Virus record (IMG/VR): IMGVR_UViG_3300035183_000200
Location: 1 to 34,930 of that record
From: a virus
Length of the DNA stretch: 34,930 nucleotides
Direction: 5' to 3' (one strand)
Under the pieces are notes generated by a model. It saw nothing but the letters and a program-made list of their open reading frames with translations. It was not told where the DNA came from and searched no databases. Numbering within the stretch: the stretch's first letter is position 1; every line of letters starts with the position of its first letter. This document shows positions 21,570 through 29,957 of this stretch, one piece after another. The position numbers and the translations under genes were made by a program.

Positions 21570-23540
21570 ATGCTTAATGTCAATTATAAACCAAACACAA
21601 GGGTTAAAGAATTGAACATTTCTCTTACTTCGTTCAAGAAAGGGACAAATACTCTTTTGGACGAAACAAGGCTTGCGCCCGATATGAGTAAAGAGTCTAT
21701 TAACCTTATCTTGGAACAAGACGGGCTTTGGAAACCACGCTGGGGAACAGCAAAATATGGCAATGCTATATCAGGCGAGTCTTCAATTCTTAATGCCACC
21801 TCTTTTGTTAAGAGCGACGGGACAAGTGAGTTAATTGCCGTTGGAGGAACAACGGGTAAGATTTTCAAATCTACAGATAATGGCAATACTTGGACACAGA
21901 TTGGGACAACCACTCTATCAACAACAGCTACCCCCTATTTTTTGCAAATCGCCGACAATCTTTACATCACAAACGGAGTAGATAATCTTCTAAGGTACAA
22001 CGGCACAACACTTTCTACCTACTCTCAACTATCAGCTCCGACTGGCGTAACTCTTACTCGTGGGTCAGGACTAACATCGGGTAGTTATACTTATTATTAT
22101 CAAGTTACTGCCTTAAATGAGATTGGGGAAACAGTTGGTTCTACAGAAGCATCAATTACAACAAATAAAGATAGAGATACTTGGGTTGCAACCTCAAACG
22201 AGCATATAGATATATCTTGGTCTGCGGTAACAGGCGCTGTTCGTTATCAGATTTATTTTTCCGATGCTTCAGGATATGAGAATTTACTTGACTCAACACC
22301 TAATACCTCTTACAGGGACAATGGGAGCGCAACCCCTAATCCTTATGTTTTTGTCCCACTTGACAACACCACAACCGCACCTAAATTTACTCATATGGAG
22401 TTGTCGGGGAATAGAATTTGGGCAACAAAAGACCCCAACAATCCTTACCGAGTGTATTTTTCGGGCTCTGGTAAGTATTTGTCCTATTTTTCGGCATTCT
22501 TTGGCGGTGGGTGGGTAGATTTGGAAAAGGGCGGTAAAGATAAACCCATTGCCGTCAAACACTTTAGGACTGGTAAGGGGGATAGTGCTTTGACTGTTTT
22601 TTGCTCAAACCCTGAAGGGACGGGTTCTATCTGGCATATAGGACTAGATAGTGTTACGGTTGGTTCCACTTCTTTTGTCGTTCCAACCGCTTTAAAGATT
22701 TTATCTGGAATTGGAATATCATCACCAACTGGGGCGGTTTATGCACAGGACAACATTTACTTTGCCAACCAAAAGGGTGTCTTTATTCTTGGCTCAAAGC
22801 CTCAACTGTTTAATATCCTCTCAACATCTGAATTTTCTGTGCCCATTAGACCATCATATAGAAGTCTAAAAAGCTATGACAAAATCTTCGCTTATTATTA
22901 TGAGGGTAAAGTATTCTTTTCAGTTAGTCGTTCAAGCGATAACGATACCCTGATAATTTATGACACGGAACGCAACGCCTGGATTTATTACTGGGATTTG
23001 AAAGTTAAAACATTTTTGGAATATACGGACACTTCTAACAATTCTCATCTTCTTTTCGTCTCACCTAACAAAAACTACTTAGTAGAATTGTCAAAAAACT
23101 ATGCAAGCGATGAGGGGAGTCCTATTTACACATCTTATTATTCTCCTCTTATACTGCTCTCGTCTGATAAAAGACAATTTGTTAAAATTAATGATGTGAT
23201 TTTTGAAGTGGGCAGACCAGTTGGGAGCATTACCGTTGAAACACTGGGGATTGAGGAGAAAAAAGGATTTTCATCTGTGGGCACAAAATCAATTAAAGAT
23301 ACGGTCTCAACCATTGATTTTGCTAATGCTTTGTGGGGAGATTTTGCTTGGTCGGACGACGATGATGTACCAAAAACCTTTTCGCAGGCAACAGTTAAAA
23401 AGAGACTTAAAATTAGGAAAAAGTTGTCGCATATTCAATTTAGGGTTTCGTCAAATATGGCAAACGCCGACTGGACGCTTCTTGGTATTCAGGCGTTCGG
23501 ATATATTACGAGTTCAAGAATACCATCAAGTTGGAATTAA
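21570..23540 (+). CDS. Tail nozzle-like protein with a fibronectin III-like insert
   Basis: 656 residues. The N-terminus (VKELNISLTSFKKGTNTLLD, SKESINLILEQDGLWKPRWG) is typical of podovirus tail tube/nozzle proteins with a beta-propeller-like body. About residues 150-250 look like a fibronectin type III domain (SAPTGVTLTRGSGLTSGSYT, ISWSAVTGAVRYQIY). The remainder has repeated beta blades (GAVYAQDNIYFANQKGVFIL, YDTERNAWIYYWDL). It would extend from the adaptor ring as the tail tip, and the FN3-like part may contact the cell surface. Confidence 0.75.
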   Translation: MLNVNYKPNTRVKELNISLTSFKKGTNTLLDETRLAPDMSKESINLILEQDGLWKPRWGTAKYGNAISGESSILNATSFVKSDGTSELIAVGGTTGKIFKSTDNGNTWTQIGTTTLSTTATPYFLQIADNLYITNGVDNLLRYNGTTLSTYSQLSAPTGVTLTRGSGLTSGSYTYYYQVTALNEIGETVGSTEASITTNKDRDTWVATSNEHIDISWSAVTGAVRYQIYFSDASGYENLLDSTPNTSYRDNGSATPNPYVFVPLDNTTTAPKFTHMELSGNRIWATKDPNNPYRVYFSGSGKYLSYFSAFFGGGWVDLEKGGKDKPIAVKHFRTGKGDSALTVFCSNPEGTGSIWHIGLDSVTVGSTSFVVPTALKILSGIGISSPTGAVYAQDNIYFANQKGVFILGSKPQLFNILSTSEFSVPIRPSYRSLKSYDKIFAYYYEGKVFFSVSRSSDNDTLIIYDTERNAWIYYWDLKVKTFLEYTDTSNNSHLLFVSPNKNYLVELSKNYASDEGSPIYTSYYSPLILLSSDKRQFVKINDVIFEVGRPVGSITVETLGIEEKKGFSSVGTKSIKDTVSTIDFANALWGDFAWSDDDDVPKTFSQATVKKRLKIRKKLSHIQFRVSSNMANADWTLLGIQAFGYITSSRIPSSWN

Positions 23541-23549
23541 GGAGGAGAT

Positions 23550-24497
23550 ATGGCAGCAAATGCGAATGACAAACTAATCAAAGGAGCACGAAGATTTAGC
23601 ACAACCCTTGCGGCGACGATTGCCGATGGGGCAGCTACTTCTATGTCTTTGACCTCAACAACGGGTCTTCCAACAGACACGGCGGTTGAGTTAGTGATAG
23701 ATAGAGTTGATGCAAACGGCAACAAAACCCCATCTAAAGAAGAGGTCGTAAGGGGTGTGGTATCGGGAACAAGTGTTATCAATCTTGTAAGGGGAGTTGA
23801 GGGAACGGCACAAGGGCATTCTGCTGGAGCTGTGGTTGAGGCAAGATTGACTGCTGACCAGTGGAATAGGATGGTTGATTGGGGATTGACAGAACACGCC
23901 CAAGATGGGACGCACGACTCAACCAAAGTGGCAATGCTGGCTGGGGCTCAAACCTTTACGGGGGCAAAAACTTTTGGTTCGGGGCTTCTAAAAGCAACCA
24001 GACCGCAAATTACAACTTCAATAGACGATGCTAATGGCAATGAGGTTATAGAGACACCAGCCACCCCTTCGGCGGTAAATCAAGTCAAAATCACAAATGC
24101 GGCAACGGGTAATAATCCGACTATTGAGGCTTCGGGGGATGACACAACTATTCCTCTATTTTTAAAAGGCAAGTCGGCTTCTGTAGGGGTCGAGGGCATT
24201 TACGATAACGGGAATATCACGGGGTCTGTAACCATTAATATGAAGAAAGGCTCACGGCAAAAAGCAACTCTAACTGGAAATGTGACTTTAAATTTTTCAA
24301 ATCCAGTAGAAGGTCAGGCTTTGGAATTATTCTTAATTCAGGACGCAACTGGCGGAAGAACGATTAGTTTTACCCCTACAATCAATTGGCAGGATAATAC
24401 AACCCCCACTTGGACGACTACTGCCGATAAGGTGAATGTGATTGTTCTTCGCTATATTGGAACATCTTGGTATGGAATAGGAGCAAAATTTGCTTAA
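23550..24497 (+). CDS. Tail fibre / tailspike-region protein
   Basis: 315 residues with a good AAGGAGGAG start. The N-terminal third carries a motif common at the start of phage fibre proteins (VVRGVVSGTSVINLVRGVEG then TAQGHSAGAVVEARLTADQW), followed by HAQDGTHDSTKVAMLAGAQT, a short trimeric-fibre-like repeat. The C-terminal half is beta-rich (MKKGSRQKATLTGNVTLNFS, RTISFTPTINWQ, YIGTSWYGIG), resembling pectate-like or jelly-roll fibre tips. It probably forms a trimeric host-contact fibre. The motif is strong but the receptor is unknown. Confidence 0.75.
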   Translation: MAANANDKLIKGARRFSTTLAATIADGAATSMSLTSTTGLPTDTAVELVIDRVDANGNKTPSKEEVVRGVVSGTSVINLVRGVEGTAQGHSAGAVVEARLTADQWNRMVDWGLTEHAQDGTHDSTKVAMLAGAQTFTGAKTFGSGLLKATRPQITTSIDDANGNEVIETPATPSAVNQVKITNAATGNNPTIEASGDDTTIPLFLKGKSASVGVEGIYDNGNITGSVTINMKKGSRQKATLTGNVTLNFSNPVEGQALELFLIQDATGGRTISFTPTINWQDNTTPTWTTTADKVNVIVLRYIGTSWYGIGAKFA

Positions 24498-25394
24498 ATG
24501 AATGACTATTTTGAGCAAAATAAAAAATTGATATTACAACTCGCTAATACAGAAGCGGGAAGATTTTTGCTTGGATTAAAAGATAAAGACAGAATTATTA
24601 AAGTATCTCCAAATTCAGTTCACCAGTTAAAAGACTTTCAAAACGGAGAAGCAGTTATTCAGGCTAAATTTTGGGCTTGCGATAATGTTGCTCAAATTTT
24701 TCTTCCCATTTTAACTAAAATAGAGATTGCACAGGATTATCAACCAATCAAAGATAAATATGAAGCCTTTTTGCATTTTTCGGAATTGGAAAGAAACAGG
24801 AAATATCCGCAGATATATCTTGATGATTTTTACACAACATCAGAAGATGGAACTATACAGAGGGGATGGGTTTCTACCTGGAGCGATGCAAGAGACGGGG
24901 CTGGCCAAAACATAAATAAAACAGGAACTACAATGAATGCAAGAGCCGCATTTTTATCAGGAGTAGGCTATGAGGTATATCGTTCTTTTTGCGTTACAAA
25001 TACATCCCCACTTCCAGATGCGGCAATTATTATCAGTGCGGTTTGGAATTTATCAATGACCCAAGGAGCAGGAAATGGAAATTTGGTTTGTTGTCAAGGG
25101 ACACAAGGAGATACTCTTGAATTAGCAGACTATCAAGCATTCGTAAGAACAGATTTTGGCAGGCTAACTAATCCTGGTGCAGGATGGCAAACCCTTTCAT
25201 TAAATTCAAGTGGAATAAATAATATCAATAAAACAGGAAATTCTTACTGGTGTTTTCAACACCATTTGGATTTTGACAACGTTGCTCCCACTGATCAGCC
25301 AATTTTAATAATAGAAACTTCCGAAGCTACAAACAAACCGTATTTAACGGTAACTTATCAAAAAGGCGGTGCTTTCCTGCACAATTTCCTATAA
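24498..25394 (+). CDS. Fibre or baseplate-like protein, 298 aa
   Basis: 298 residues. About 100 N-terminal residues form a helical/mixed domain (NKKLILQLANTEAGRFLLGL, ITKIEIAQDYQP-like stretch). The rest is a beta-sandwich-like domain with aromatic-rich strands (GTIQRGWVSTWSDARDGAGQ, YEVYRSFCVTNTSPLPDAA, ILIIETSEATNKPYLTVTYQ), similar in feel to carbohydrate-binding or DNRLRE-type fibre domains. It starts directly after the fibre gene stop. A receptor-binding tip or fibre partner is likely but unproven. Confidence 0.6.
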   Translation: MNDYFEQNKKLILQLANTEAGRFLLGLKDKDRIIKVSPNSVHQLKDFQNGEAVIQAKFWACDNVAQIFLPILTKIEIAQDYQPIKDKYEAFLHFSELERNRKYPQIYLDDFYTTSEDGTIQRGWVSTWSDARDGAGQNINKTGTTMNARAAFLSGVGYEVYRSFCVTNTSPLPDAAIIISAVWNLSMTQGAGNGNLVCCQGTQGDTLELADYQAFVRTDFGRLTNPGAGWQTLSLNSSGINNINKTGNSYWCFQHHLDFDNVAPTDQPILIIETSEATNKPYLTVTYQKGGAFLHNFL

Positions 25395-25400
25395 AAAAAT

Positions 25401-25622
25401 ATGACAAGGCCTAGTAATTATGACATCTTACTTGAAGTCCAAAAATCCTTAAACAGGATAGAGGATAAACTGGATGAAAAAATCTCAAGAGTAGATACGA
25501 GAGTCGACAACCTCGACTCTCGTCTCTCAAACCTTGAAGGAAGGGCGAGTGTTTTGGGTGCAATATCGGGAGCTATCGCTGGCGTGATATCGTCTCTTTT
25601 GGGTGGTATACTTAATAAATAG
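25401..25622 (+). CDS. Coiled-coil protein with C-terminal membrane segment, XhlA-like
   Basis: 73 residues: a heptad coiled coil (VQKSLNRIEDKLDEKISRVD, then RVDNLDSRLSNLEGR) and a glycine-rich hydrophobic C-terminus (GAISGAIAGVISSLLGGIL, about 52-70). This is the plan of XhlA-type haemolysin-like proteins that work with holins in lysis. The gene starts the lysis group: M23 peptidase 4 bases on, then a holin candidate. An 11-bp perfect inverted repeat lies in the coiled-coil codons. Confidence 0.7.
   Translation: MTRPSNYDILLEVQKSLNRIEDKLDEKISRVDTRVDNLDSRLSNLEGRASVLGAISGAIAGVISSLLGGILNK
25497..25523 (+). repeat. Perfect 11-bp inverted repeat inside a coding region
   Basis: ACGAGAGTCGA (25497-25507) and TCGACTCTCGT (25513-25523) are exact reverse complements around loop CAACC. 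The stem covers the codons of the coiled coil. It could partly arise from heptad codon similarity, but the perfect pairing and short loop make an mRNA hairpin likely. Confidence 0.7.
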
Positions 25623-25625
25623 AAT

Positions 25626-26588
25626 ATGAGATACCCAGTAGGACAGTTGGGGACGAAAGACGAATTTGATAAGTTCTGGTATGTGGCAGATGGTTTTGGT
25701 ATAAATAGAGAAACATATTATCACGAGGGGCTGGACATAAATCTTAAAAGCGGCGGGGATACTGATTTAGGAGAGTTGTTATACGCAGTAGGAGATGGCA
25801 AGATAGTTTATTATCACGACAATTCACATCCTACTAAAGGTTTTGGCAGGCATTTGGTTCTTGAATGCCAGACGCCTTTAGGAACAAGATGGTTTCATTA
25901 TTGCCATTGTCAGGAGATAACAGCGACGGTCAAAGAAGTTAAAAGAGGAGATGTAATAGGAAAGCTCGGCAAGAGTGGAACTCAATCTGCACATTTGCAT
26001 TTTGCGGTTTTTAAGGTTGACCCATCAACCCTAAGGAACGGAATTGATACGATTGCTAAAACAATTACCGAGCTTAATAGCTGGTGGGAAGACCCATTAC
26101 TTTCACTTGATATGGAAGAAAAACCAAAAGATTTACCAGAGTGGTTTAAAACATTATTGCAAGAACGAGGTTTATCTCTTGACAGGGAAGGAGAATTCCG
26201 TGCATTTTTTGAAAAAGCTGTAAAATATGACAATGATATTCAAACACTTACTCGTCAAGTTACATCTTTATCGGCTTCACTTTCGGATAGGGCTGGAGAG
26301 GTTAGTTTACTTTCTGAACAAAACGAGAGGTTGCGAAACGAAAGAGATGCGGCGATTGAAGACTTTAATAAAGAAAGAGATAAATTCAATCAGGCAGATT
26401 GGGAAGCAAAAAAGCTCGAAATCAAGGCTAAATCTCTTGAGGAAGAGATTGGAAAACTTAATTCCGACCTCACCAAAGCGAATAAGACGATAGAAGAATT
26501 AAAAGCCAGTCAATATATCAAGGTTGGCGATATACCCACCTTAAAATTGATTTGGTGCGTTTTAAAGAGGTTTCTAGGTAGGAGGTGA
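25626..26588 (+). CDS. Endolysin: M23-family metallopeptidase with coiled-coil tail
   Basis: 320 residues. The N-terminal 150 form a LytM/M23 zinc peptidase, which cuts peptide cross-bridges in peptidoglycan. The metal ligands are in place: H33xxxD37, and H123 with H125 in HLHF, plus the active-site-type H91/H94 in FHYCH. From about residue 195 to 305 the protein is a long coiled coil (LSEQNERLRNERDAAIEDFN, EEEIGKLNSDLTKANKTIEE). A short hydrophobic-basic end LKLIWCVLKRFLGRR could touch membrane. There is no signal peptide, so release should need the holin. A coiled-coil tail instead of a wall-binding domain is unusual. Confidence 0.88.
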   Translation: MRYPVGQLGTKDEFDKFWYVADGFGINRETYYHEGLDINLKSGGDTDLGELLYAVGDGKIVYYHDNSHPTKGFGRHLVLECQTPLGTRWFHYCHCQEITATVKEVKRGDVIGKLGKSGTQSAHLHFAVFKVDPSTLRNGIDTIAKTITELNSWWEDPLLSLDMEEKPKDLPEWFKTLLQERGLSLDREGEFRAFFEKAVKYDNDIQTLTRQVTSLSASLSDRAGEVSLLSEQNERLRNERDAAIEDFNKERDKFNQADWEAKKLEIKAKSLEEEIGKLNSDLTKANKTIEELKASQYIKVGDIPTLKLIWCVLKRFLGRR

Positions 26589-26593
26589 TGAAA

Positions 26594-26776
26594 ATGAAAA
26601 AAATTTGGGAATGGCTTGATGGCAAAAAAACAATAATTGCTTCCGTTCTAATTTTCTGCGCTGGTGGAGCAAAAGCATTGGGATGGATTGATGAAGGAAG
26701 TTTCCAAACAATCATAACAATAGCAGGAGCGATTGCAGTATATGGGATTAGAGACGCAATTAGAAAGCTGGAATGA
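26594..26776 (+). CDS. Holin candidate, 60 aa, two hydrophobic segments
   Basis: 60 residues from ATG 26594, 8 bases after GGAGG. The sequence MKKIWEWLDGKKTIIASVLI leads into a hydrophobic stretch (about 13-30), a short polar turn WIDEGSF, and a second hydrophobic stretch TIITIAGAIAVYGI, ending basic (RDAIRKLE). Two membrane passes with a charged end, next to an endolysin lacking a signal peptide, fit a class II-like small holin. An ATG at 26588 would add two residues, allowing a dual start as in lambda S; this is inference. The stop overlaps the next ATG. Confidence 0.7.
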   Translation: MKKIWEWLDGKKTIIASVLIFCAGGAKALGWIDEGSFQTIITIAGAIAVYGIRDAIRKLE

Positions 26777-26985
26777 AAGAACAAGAACCTAAATTCAAAA
26801 TAGACGGGAATGGAGGAAACCCAAGATGGGTAATCTATCCCTTACCTCAAGGAGAGTATGAGATTTTTGGTCCATTTTCGAAACAAACCGCTACAGAAAT
26901 AGCGAAAGATACGGGTGGCAAAGTTTACAAAGAAGTGCCAGACTTGGGAGATAAAAGTGTTGTCAATTTAACAACCGATGACTGA
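26773..26985 (+). CDS. Small protein of unknown function, 70 aa
   Basis: 70 residues with an ATGA overlap to the holin candidate. It reads EPKFKIDGNGGNPRWVIYPL, then GEYEIFGPFSKQTATEIAKD: a small alpha/beta fold with no signal peptide or membrane segment. The first half resembles a short beta sheet, the second a helix. It is translated in coupling with both neighbours. No function recognised. Confidence 0.6.
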   Translation: MKEQEPKFKIDGNGGNPRWVIYPLPQGEYEIFGPFSKQTATEIAKDTGGKVYKEVPDLGDKSVVNLTTDD

Positions 26986-27928
26986 AAGAGGACTTTTCTA
27001 TCCAGATGGGAGTTTCAAATCTCAAGCCGAAATAAGGCGAGGTCTATCATCAACCCCTCAAATAATCAAACCAGAACCATTACAACCCACAACCTTTGAC
27101 GAAGAGCTTCAAAGGATGAAAGAACTTCAAAAACAAAGAGAACCCCTACAAATTTGGAAAGATGAGGTAGATATTCAGGTAGATACAGGAAGATTGCCAT
27201 ACTTCTTCTTAATGCCTTTGTCAGATTTGCATATAGGCTCGGAGCACACGGATTATCACCAACTTGAGAAGTATCTTAAAGTAATAGACAGATATCCTAT
27301 CTATACTGTGCCGCTTGGCGATTTAGGAGATTTTTTTGGACCATTTAAATATCCCACCGGAATGGCAGAGGATGTAGTCAATGCCGACGCTCAACTTATG
27401 ACTTTGAGAAATTTTTTCTTGCAGTATAAAGAAAAAATCCTTTGTGCTGTAACTGGCAATCACGACGATTGGATATATAAAACTGCTGGAGTTGAACCTT
27501 ATAGATGGCTAGTTGAAGACTTGAACATTCCTCTTCTTAATTCAGGCGGGCTTCTTAACCTTGAAGTCAATGGAGTCAAATACAAAATACTGCTTTATCA
27601 CGCAATATCAAAATATAATTCAAGCTTTAATCCAACTCACGCAGGTAAGAGAATGCTTGAACTGCATCGTGATGCAGATATAGTGGTTAGTGGCGACAAA
27701 CATAGGTTTGGAATGGAGAAATTGACGCATAGAGATAAAAAACCTTATATTATTCAATTGGGAACTTTCAAGACGGAAGACAGTTATGGCAGGAGAAGCT
27801 ACGGAATGGCACCTCATCCTCAAGCTGGCTTCCCTGTTCTTTTTTTGTCGGCTGGAGAAAAGAATGTTGAGGCAATAGAGAATTTAGAGATTGCAAAAGA
27901 TTTTATTGATTTGGTGAACGGGGGTTGA
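26978..27928 (+). CDS. Calcineurin-like metallophosphoesterase
   Basis: 316 residues. About 70 leading residues are linker-like; the catalytic domain follows with the family metal motifs in order: D83-x-H85 (LSDLHIG), GD115/D118 (LGDLGD), N161-H162-D163 (GNHDD), H208 (YHAI) and H242 (SGDKHRF). These bind two metals and hydrolyse phosphoesters. In phages such enzymes act on DNA ends, nucleotides or host signals; the long lead and lack of a capping domain do not separate these. It opens the replication side after lysis, so a DNA-metabolism role is more likely. It overlaps the previous gene by 8 bases. Confidence 0.85.
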   Translation: MTERGLFYPDGSFKSQAEIRRGLSSTPQIIKPEPLQPTTFDEELQRMKELQKQREPLQIWKDEVDIQVDTGRLPYFFLMPLSDLHIGSEHTDYHQLEKYLKVIDRYPIYTVPLGDLGDFFGPFKYPTGMAEDVVNADAQLMTLRNFFLQYKEKILCAVTGNHDDWIYKTAGVEPYRWLVEDLNIPLLNSGGLLNLEVNGVKYKILLYHAISKYNSSFNPTHAGKRMLELHRDADIVVSGDKHRFGMEKLTHRDKKPYIIQLGTFKTEDSYGRRSYGMAPHPQAGFPVLFLSAGEKNVEAIENLEIAKDFIDLVNGG

Positions 27929-28001
27929 TACAGAAAGATATAGTTGACAAATAAAAATGGAGGTTTTAGAGTAGATATGATGAATGATTTGACTGATTGA
28001 T

Positions 28002-28232
28002 ATGACTGATAATCCTACACTGCTTTTAAGAGTACGCTCCCAATTTAAAAGGCTTGAACAAGTCACTTGGACCATTCGCGAGCTCCAGAACAGGTTTCCT
28101 CTAGGCATTCCAGAAAATGAAGAAAATCTACTTAAAGGATATTTGGCAATGATTTACGATGTTGAAGACATTCTTAGAGAATTAAAAGAGCTAAAAAAAG
28201 AATATGAGCGAAACTCTGGAACTATTAAGTGA
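28002..28232 (+). CDS. Small helical protein, 76 aa
   Basis: 76 residues, strongly helical and charged (RVRSQFKRLEQVTWTIRELQ, then MIYDVEDILRELKELKKEYE). It may form a coiled coil with itself or with the next protein, whose gene overlaps it by 29 bases. The spacer before it (27929-28001) has a TTGACA at 27944 but no well-spaced -10. It belongs by order to the replication group. Unrecognised. Confidence 0.6.
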   Translation: MTDNPTLLLRVRSQFKRLEQVTWTIRELQNRFPLGIPENEENLLKGYLAMIYDVEDILRELKELKKEYERNSGTIK

Positions 28233-28401
28233 TATCAATAAAGTGATTGAAGCCATCAACGATGAAGTAGATAGCTATATTGGAACATTTACCGCCAGTA
28301 GTAAAGCTAAGCGTGAATTTATGCAAAAAATCTATTTAAGTAAAAGAAAGGAATTGGCTAGGCTATCAAAACAAATGTATCTAAAATGGAGAAACCCATA
28401 A
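28204..28401 (+). CDS. Small helical protein, 65 aa
   Basis: 65 residues: ETLELLSDINKVIEAINDEV, a short FTASSKAK turn, then a basic helix IYLSKRKELARLSKQMYLKW. It overlaps both neighbours (29 and 16 bases), which suggests obligatory coupled translation with the replication ATPase. It could be an ATPase accessory or loader-like partner by position. No family recognised. Confidence 0.6.
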   Translation: MSETLELLSDINKVIEAINDEVDSYIGTFTASSKAKREFMQKIYLSKRKELARLSKQMYLKWRNP

Positions 28402-29915
28402 AAACACCAGAAGAGTTTATTGCTGAAGAGCTTGGAATACCCGTGTCTAAAATGGGGGTGGATGAAATCAAGAAAAGGAAAGAGAAAAAGGACAATGTAG
28501 TTGAAACTTCATTTTTGGAGACTCCAGAATATATCCTAGAACAAATTGGCAGTGCGGACTATGCGGACGATGCGGTATGTAAAAGAGAACTAGGAAAACC
28601 ATCTTTTGTTAAGTTTTCGAGGCTAAATGGAGAAATTGACATTGTAAATGAGTTCGAATACAAAGGAGTCGTTTATCGTCCTATAGTTGATGATATTCTC
28701 TTAAAGGGGGGCATAATGCTTCCGACGGGAGTAGAAGAGTACAAAAACACAAAAGAGATAACAGATCAGATATACGAGTATATTACAGAAAGAATACAAG
28801 TCCCGCAGAATCCCGTTAATTATGAAAGATTTTTACCCAATCTTATCCTCTTCTATTGGTTATATGATAAATTTCCCTTTGTGCCATATATTCATTTTGT
28901 AGGCGGAACAGGAACGGGTAAAACAACGGCTATGGAAACAATCGGTAGTTTATCTTATAAGCCCATAGATAGTTCAGGATCTTTGACAATTGCCTCTATG
29001 TTTAGAATGGCTACCGCTTGGAGAGGAACGCTCTTAATAGATGAATTTGAGAAAGTTGGAGAAGATACCAAAAGTATTATATTATTTTTAAAAGCTGGTG
29101 TATCTAATAGGTTAGTATTAAGGACAGAAGGGGATAAAATCAAAAAACTTACTGCTTATATTATTAAATCTCCCAAGATATTTACTTCGGAGAAACCAAT
29201 GGACGATGCAGGACTTTTATCAAGAACGATAACTATTAAGATGGAAAAAAATACAAAAAGGCTTCCTTTATATCAATTAAGAGAAGATTATAAAGAAGCG
29301 GAAGATATTAGAAATAAACTTTTATTGTGGAGATTGCATAATTATGATAATATAAGTCTTAAAGATATAAAATATGGCTTCCCAGAGTTGGAGGTCTTTG
29401 ATCGCCGTGTCCAACAGATACTAACTCCTATATATTTCTTTTCAGATGAAGAAAAAAGAAAAGATATACTTCAATTTGCCAAAGAGCAAGAAGAAGAAAC
29501 ACTTAGAGAAAGAAGAGAGTCGTTAGAAGGTTCTATCTTTGAGATGATGCTTGAGATTTGGAATGATGGAGATGAGGTTCAACTTAAAAGTCTAACTTCT
29601 AGATTAAACGAAGACAGAAAGTCGGGCGGTTATAGAAGCGAATTAACAGAGAAGAAGGTTGCTAACATTATCAGGAAAGTTTTAGGTTTTGACATCGAAC
29701 AAAGGGGGCACGATAAAGCAAGGTGGATAGTAATGAACTGTGAAAACTTAGAGAGCAAAGCCTCTTATTTTGGCATTAACTTAGCCTTGTATGATACCCT
29801 TTATAGTTCTCTTTTTGATACCGCACAGTCCGCAACGTCCGCAGGCAATCGTGAAAAAATATTACCAGAGAAAAACTTGATTTTGGAAGCCAATGAGATT
29901 TTTAACGAGGAATAG
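28386..29915 (+). CDS. Replication ATPase/helicase with winged-helix end
   Basis: 509 residues. Walker A GGTGTGKTT (173-181) and Walker B LLIDE (216-220) lie in a P-loop domain like those of SF3/primase-associated helicases found in phages and plasmids, followed by a sensor-like SPKIFTSEKPMDDAGLLSRT. The C-terminal part (VQLKSLTSRLNEDRKSGGYR, EKKVANIIRKVLGFDI) looks like a winged helix for DNA binding. About 130 N-terminal residues have no primase motif. It is the only replication enzyme I see, so host polymerase and primase are probably used. It would melt or unwind the phage origin. Confidence 0.8.
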   Translation: MEKPIKTPEEFIAEELGIPVSKMGVDEIKKRKEKKDNVVETSFLETPEYILEQIGSADYADDAVCKRELGKPSFVKFSRLNGEIDIVNEFEYKGVVYRPIVDDILLKGGIMLPTGVEEYKNTKEITDQIYEYITERIQVPQNPVNYERFLPNLILFYWLYDKFPFVPYIHFVGGTGTGKTTAMETIGSLSYKPIDSSGSLTIASMFRMATAWRGTLLIDEFEKVGEDTKSIILFLKAGVSNRLVLRTEGDKIKKLTAYIIKSPKIFTSEKPMDDAGLLSRTITIKMEKNTKRLPLYQLREDYKEAEDIRNKLLLWRLHNYDNISLKDIKYGFPELEVFDRRVQQILTPIYFFSDEEKRKDILQFAKEQEEETLRERRESLEGSIFEMMLEIWNDGDEVQLKSLTSRLNEDRKSGGYRSELTEKKVANIIRKVLGFDIEQRGHDKARWIVMNCENLESKASYFGINLALYDTLYSSLFDTAQSATSAGNREKILPEKNLILEANEIFNEE

Positions 29916-29930
29916 TTTATCCTTGCGTAA

Positions 29931-29957
29931 GTGTCCAATGTGTCCAATGTGTCCAAA
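29931..29957 (+). repeat. Three tandem 9-bp units abutting an ATG
   Basis: GTGTCCAAT, GTGTCCAAT and GTGTCCAAA follow each other and end at the ATG 29958. They are in frame, so a GTG start at 29931 would add MSNVSNVSK to the protein. They may instead be operator or iteron-like sites. No ribosome binding site is seen for either start. Confidence 0.7.

Noticed and set aside
27944-27978. Promoter from TTGACA at 27944
   Set aside because: The nearest -10-like sequence (27972) leaves a 22-base spacer; hexamers at proper spacing do not fit.
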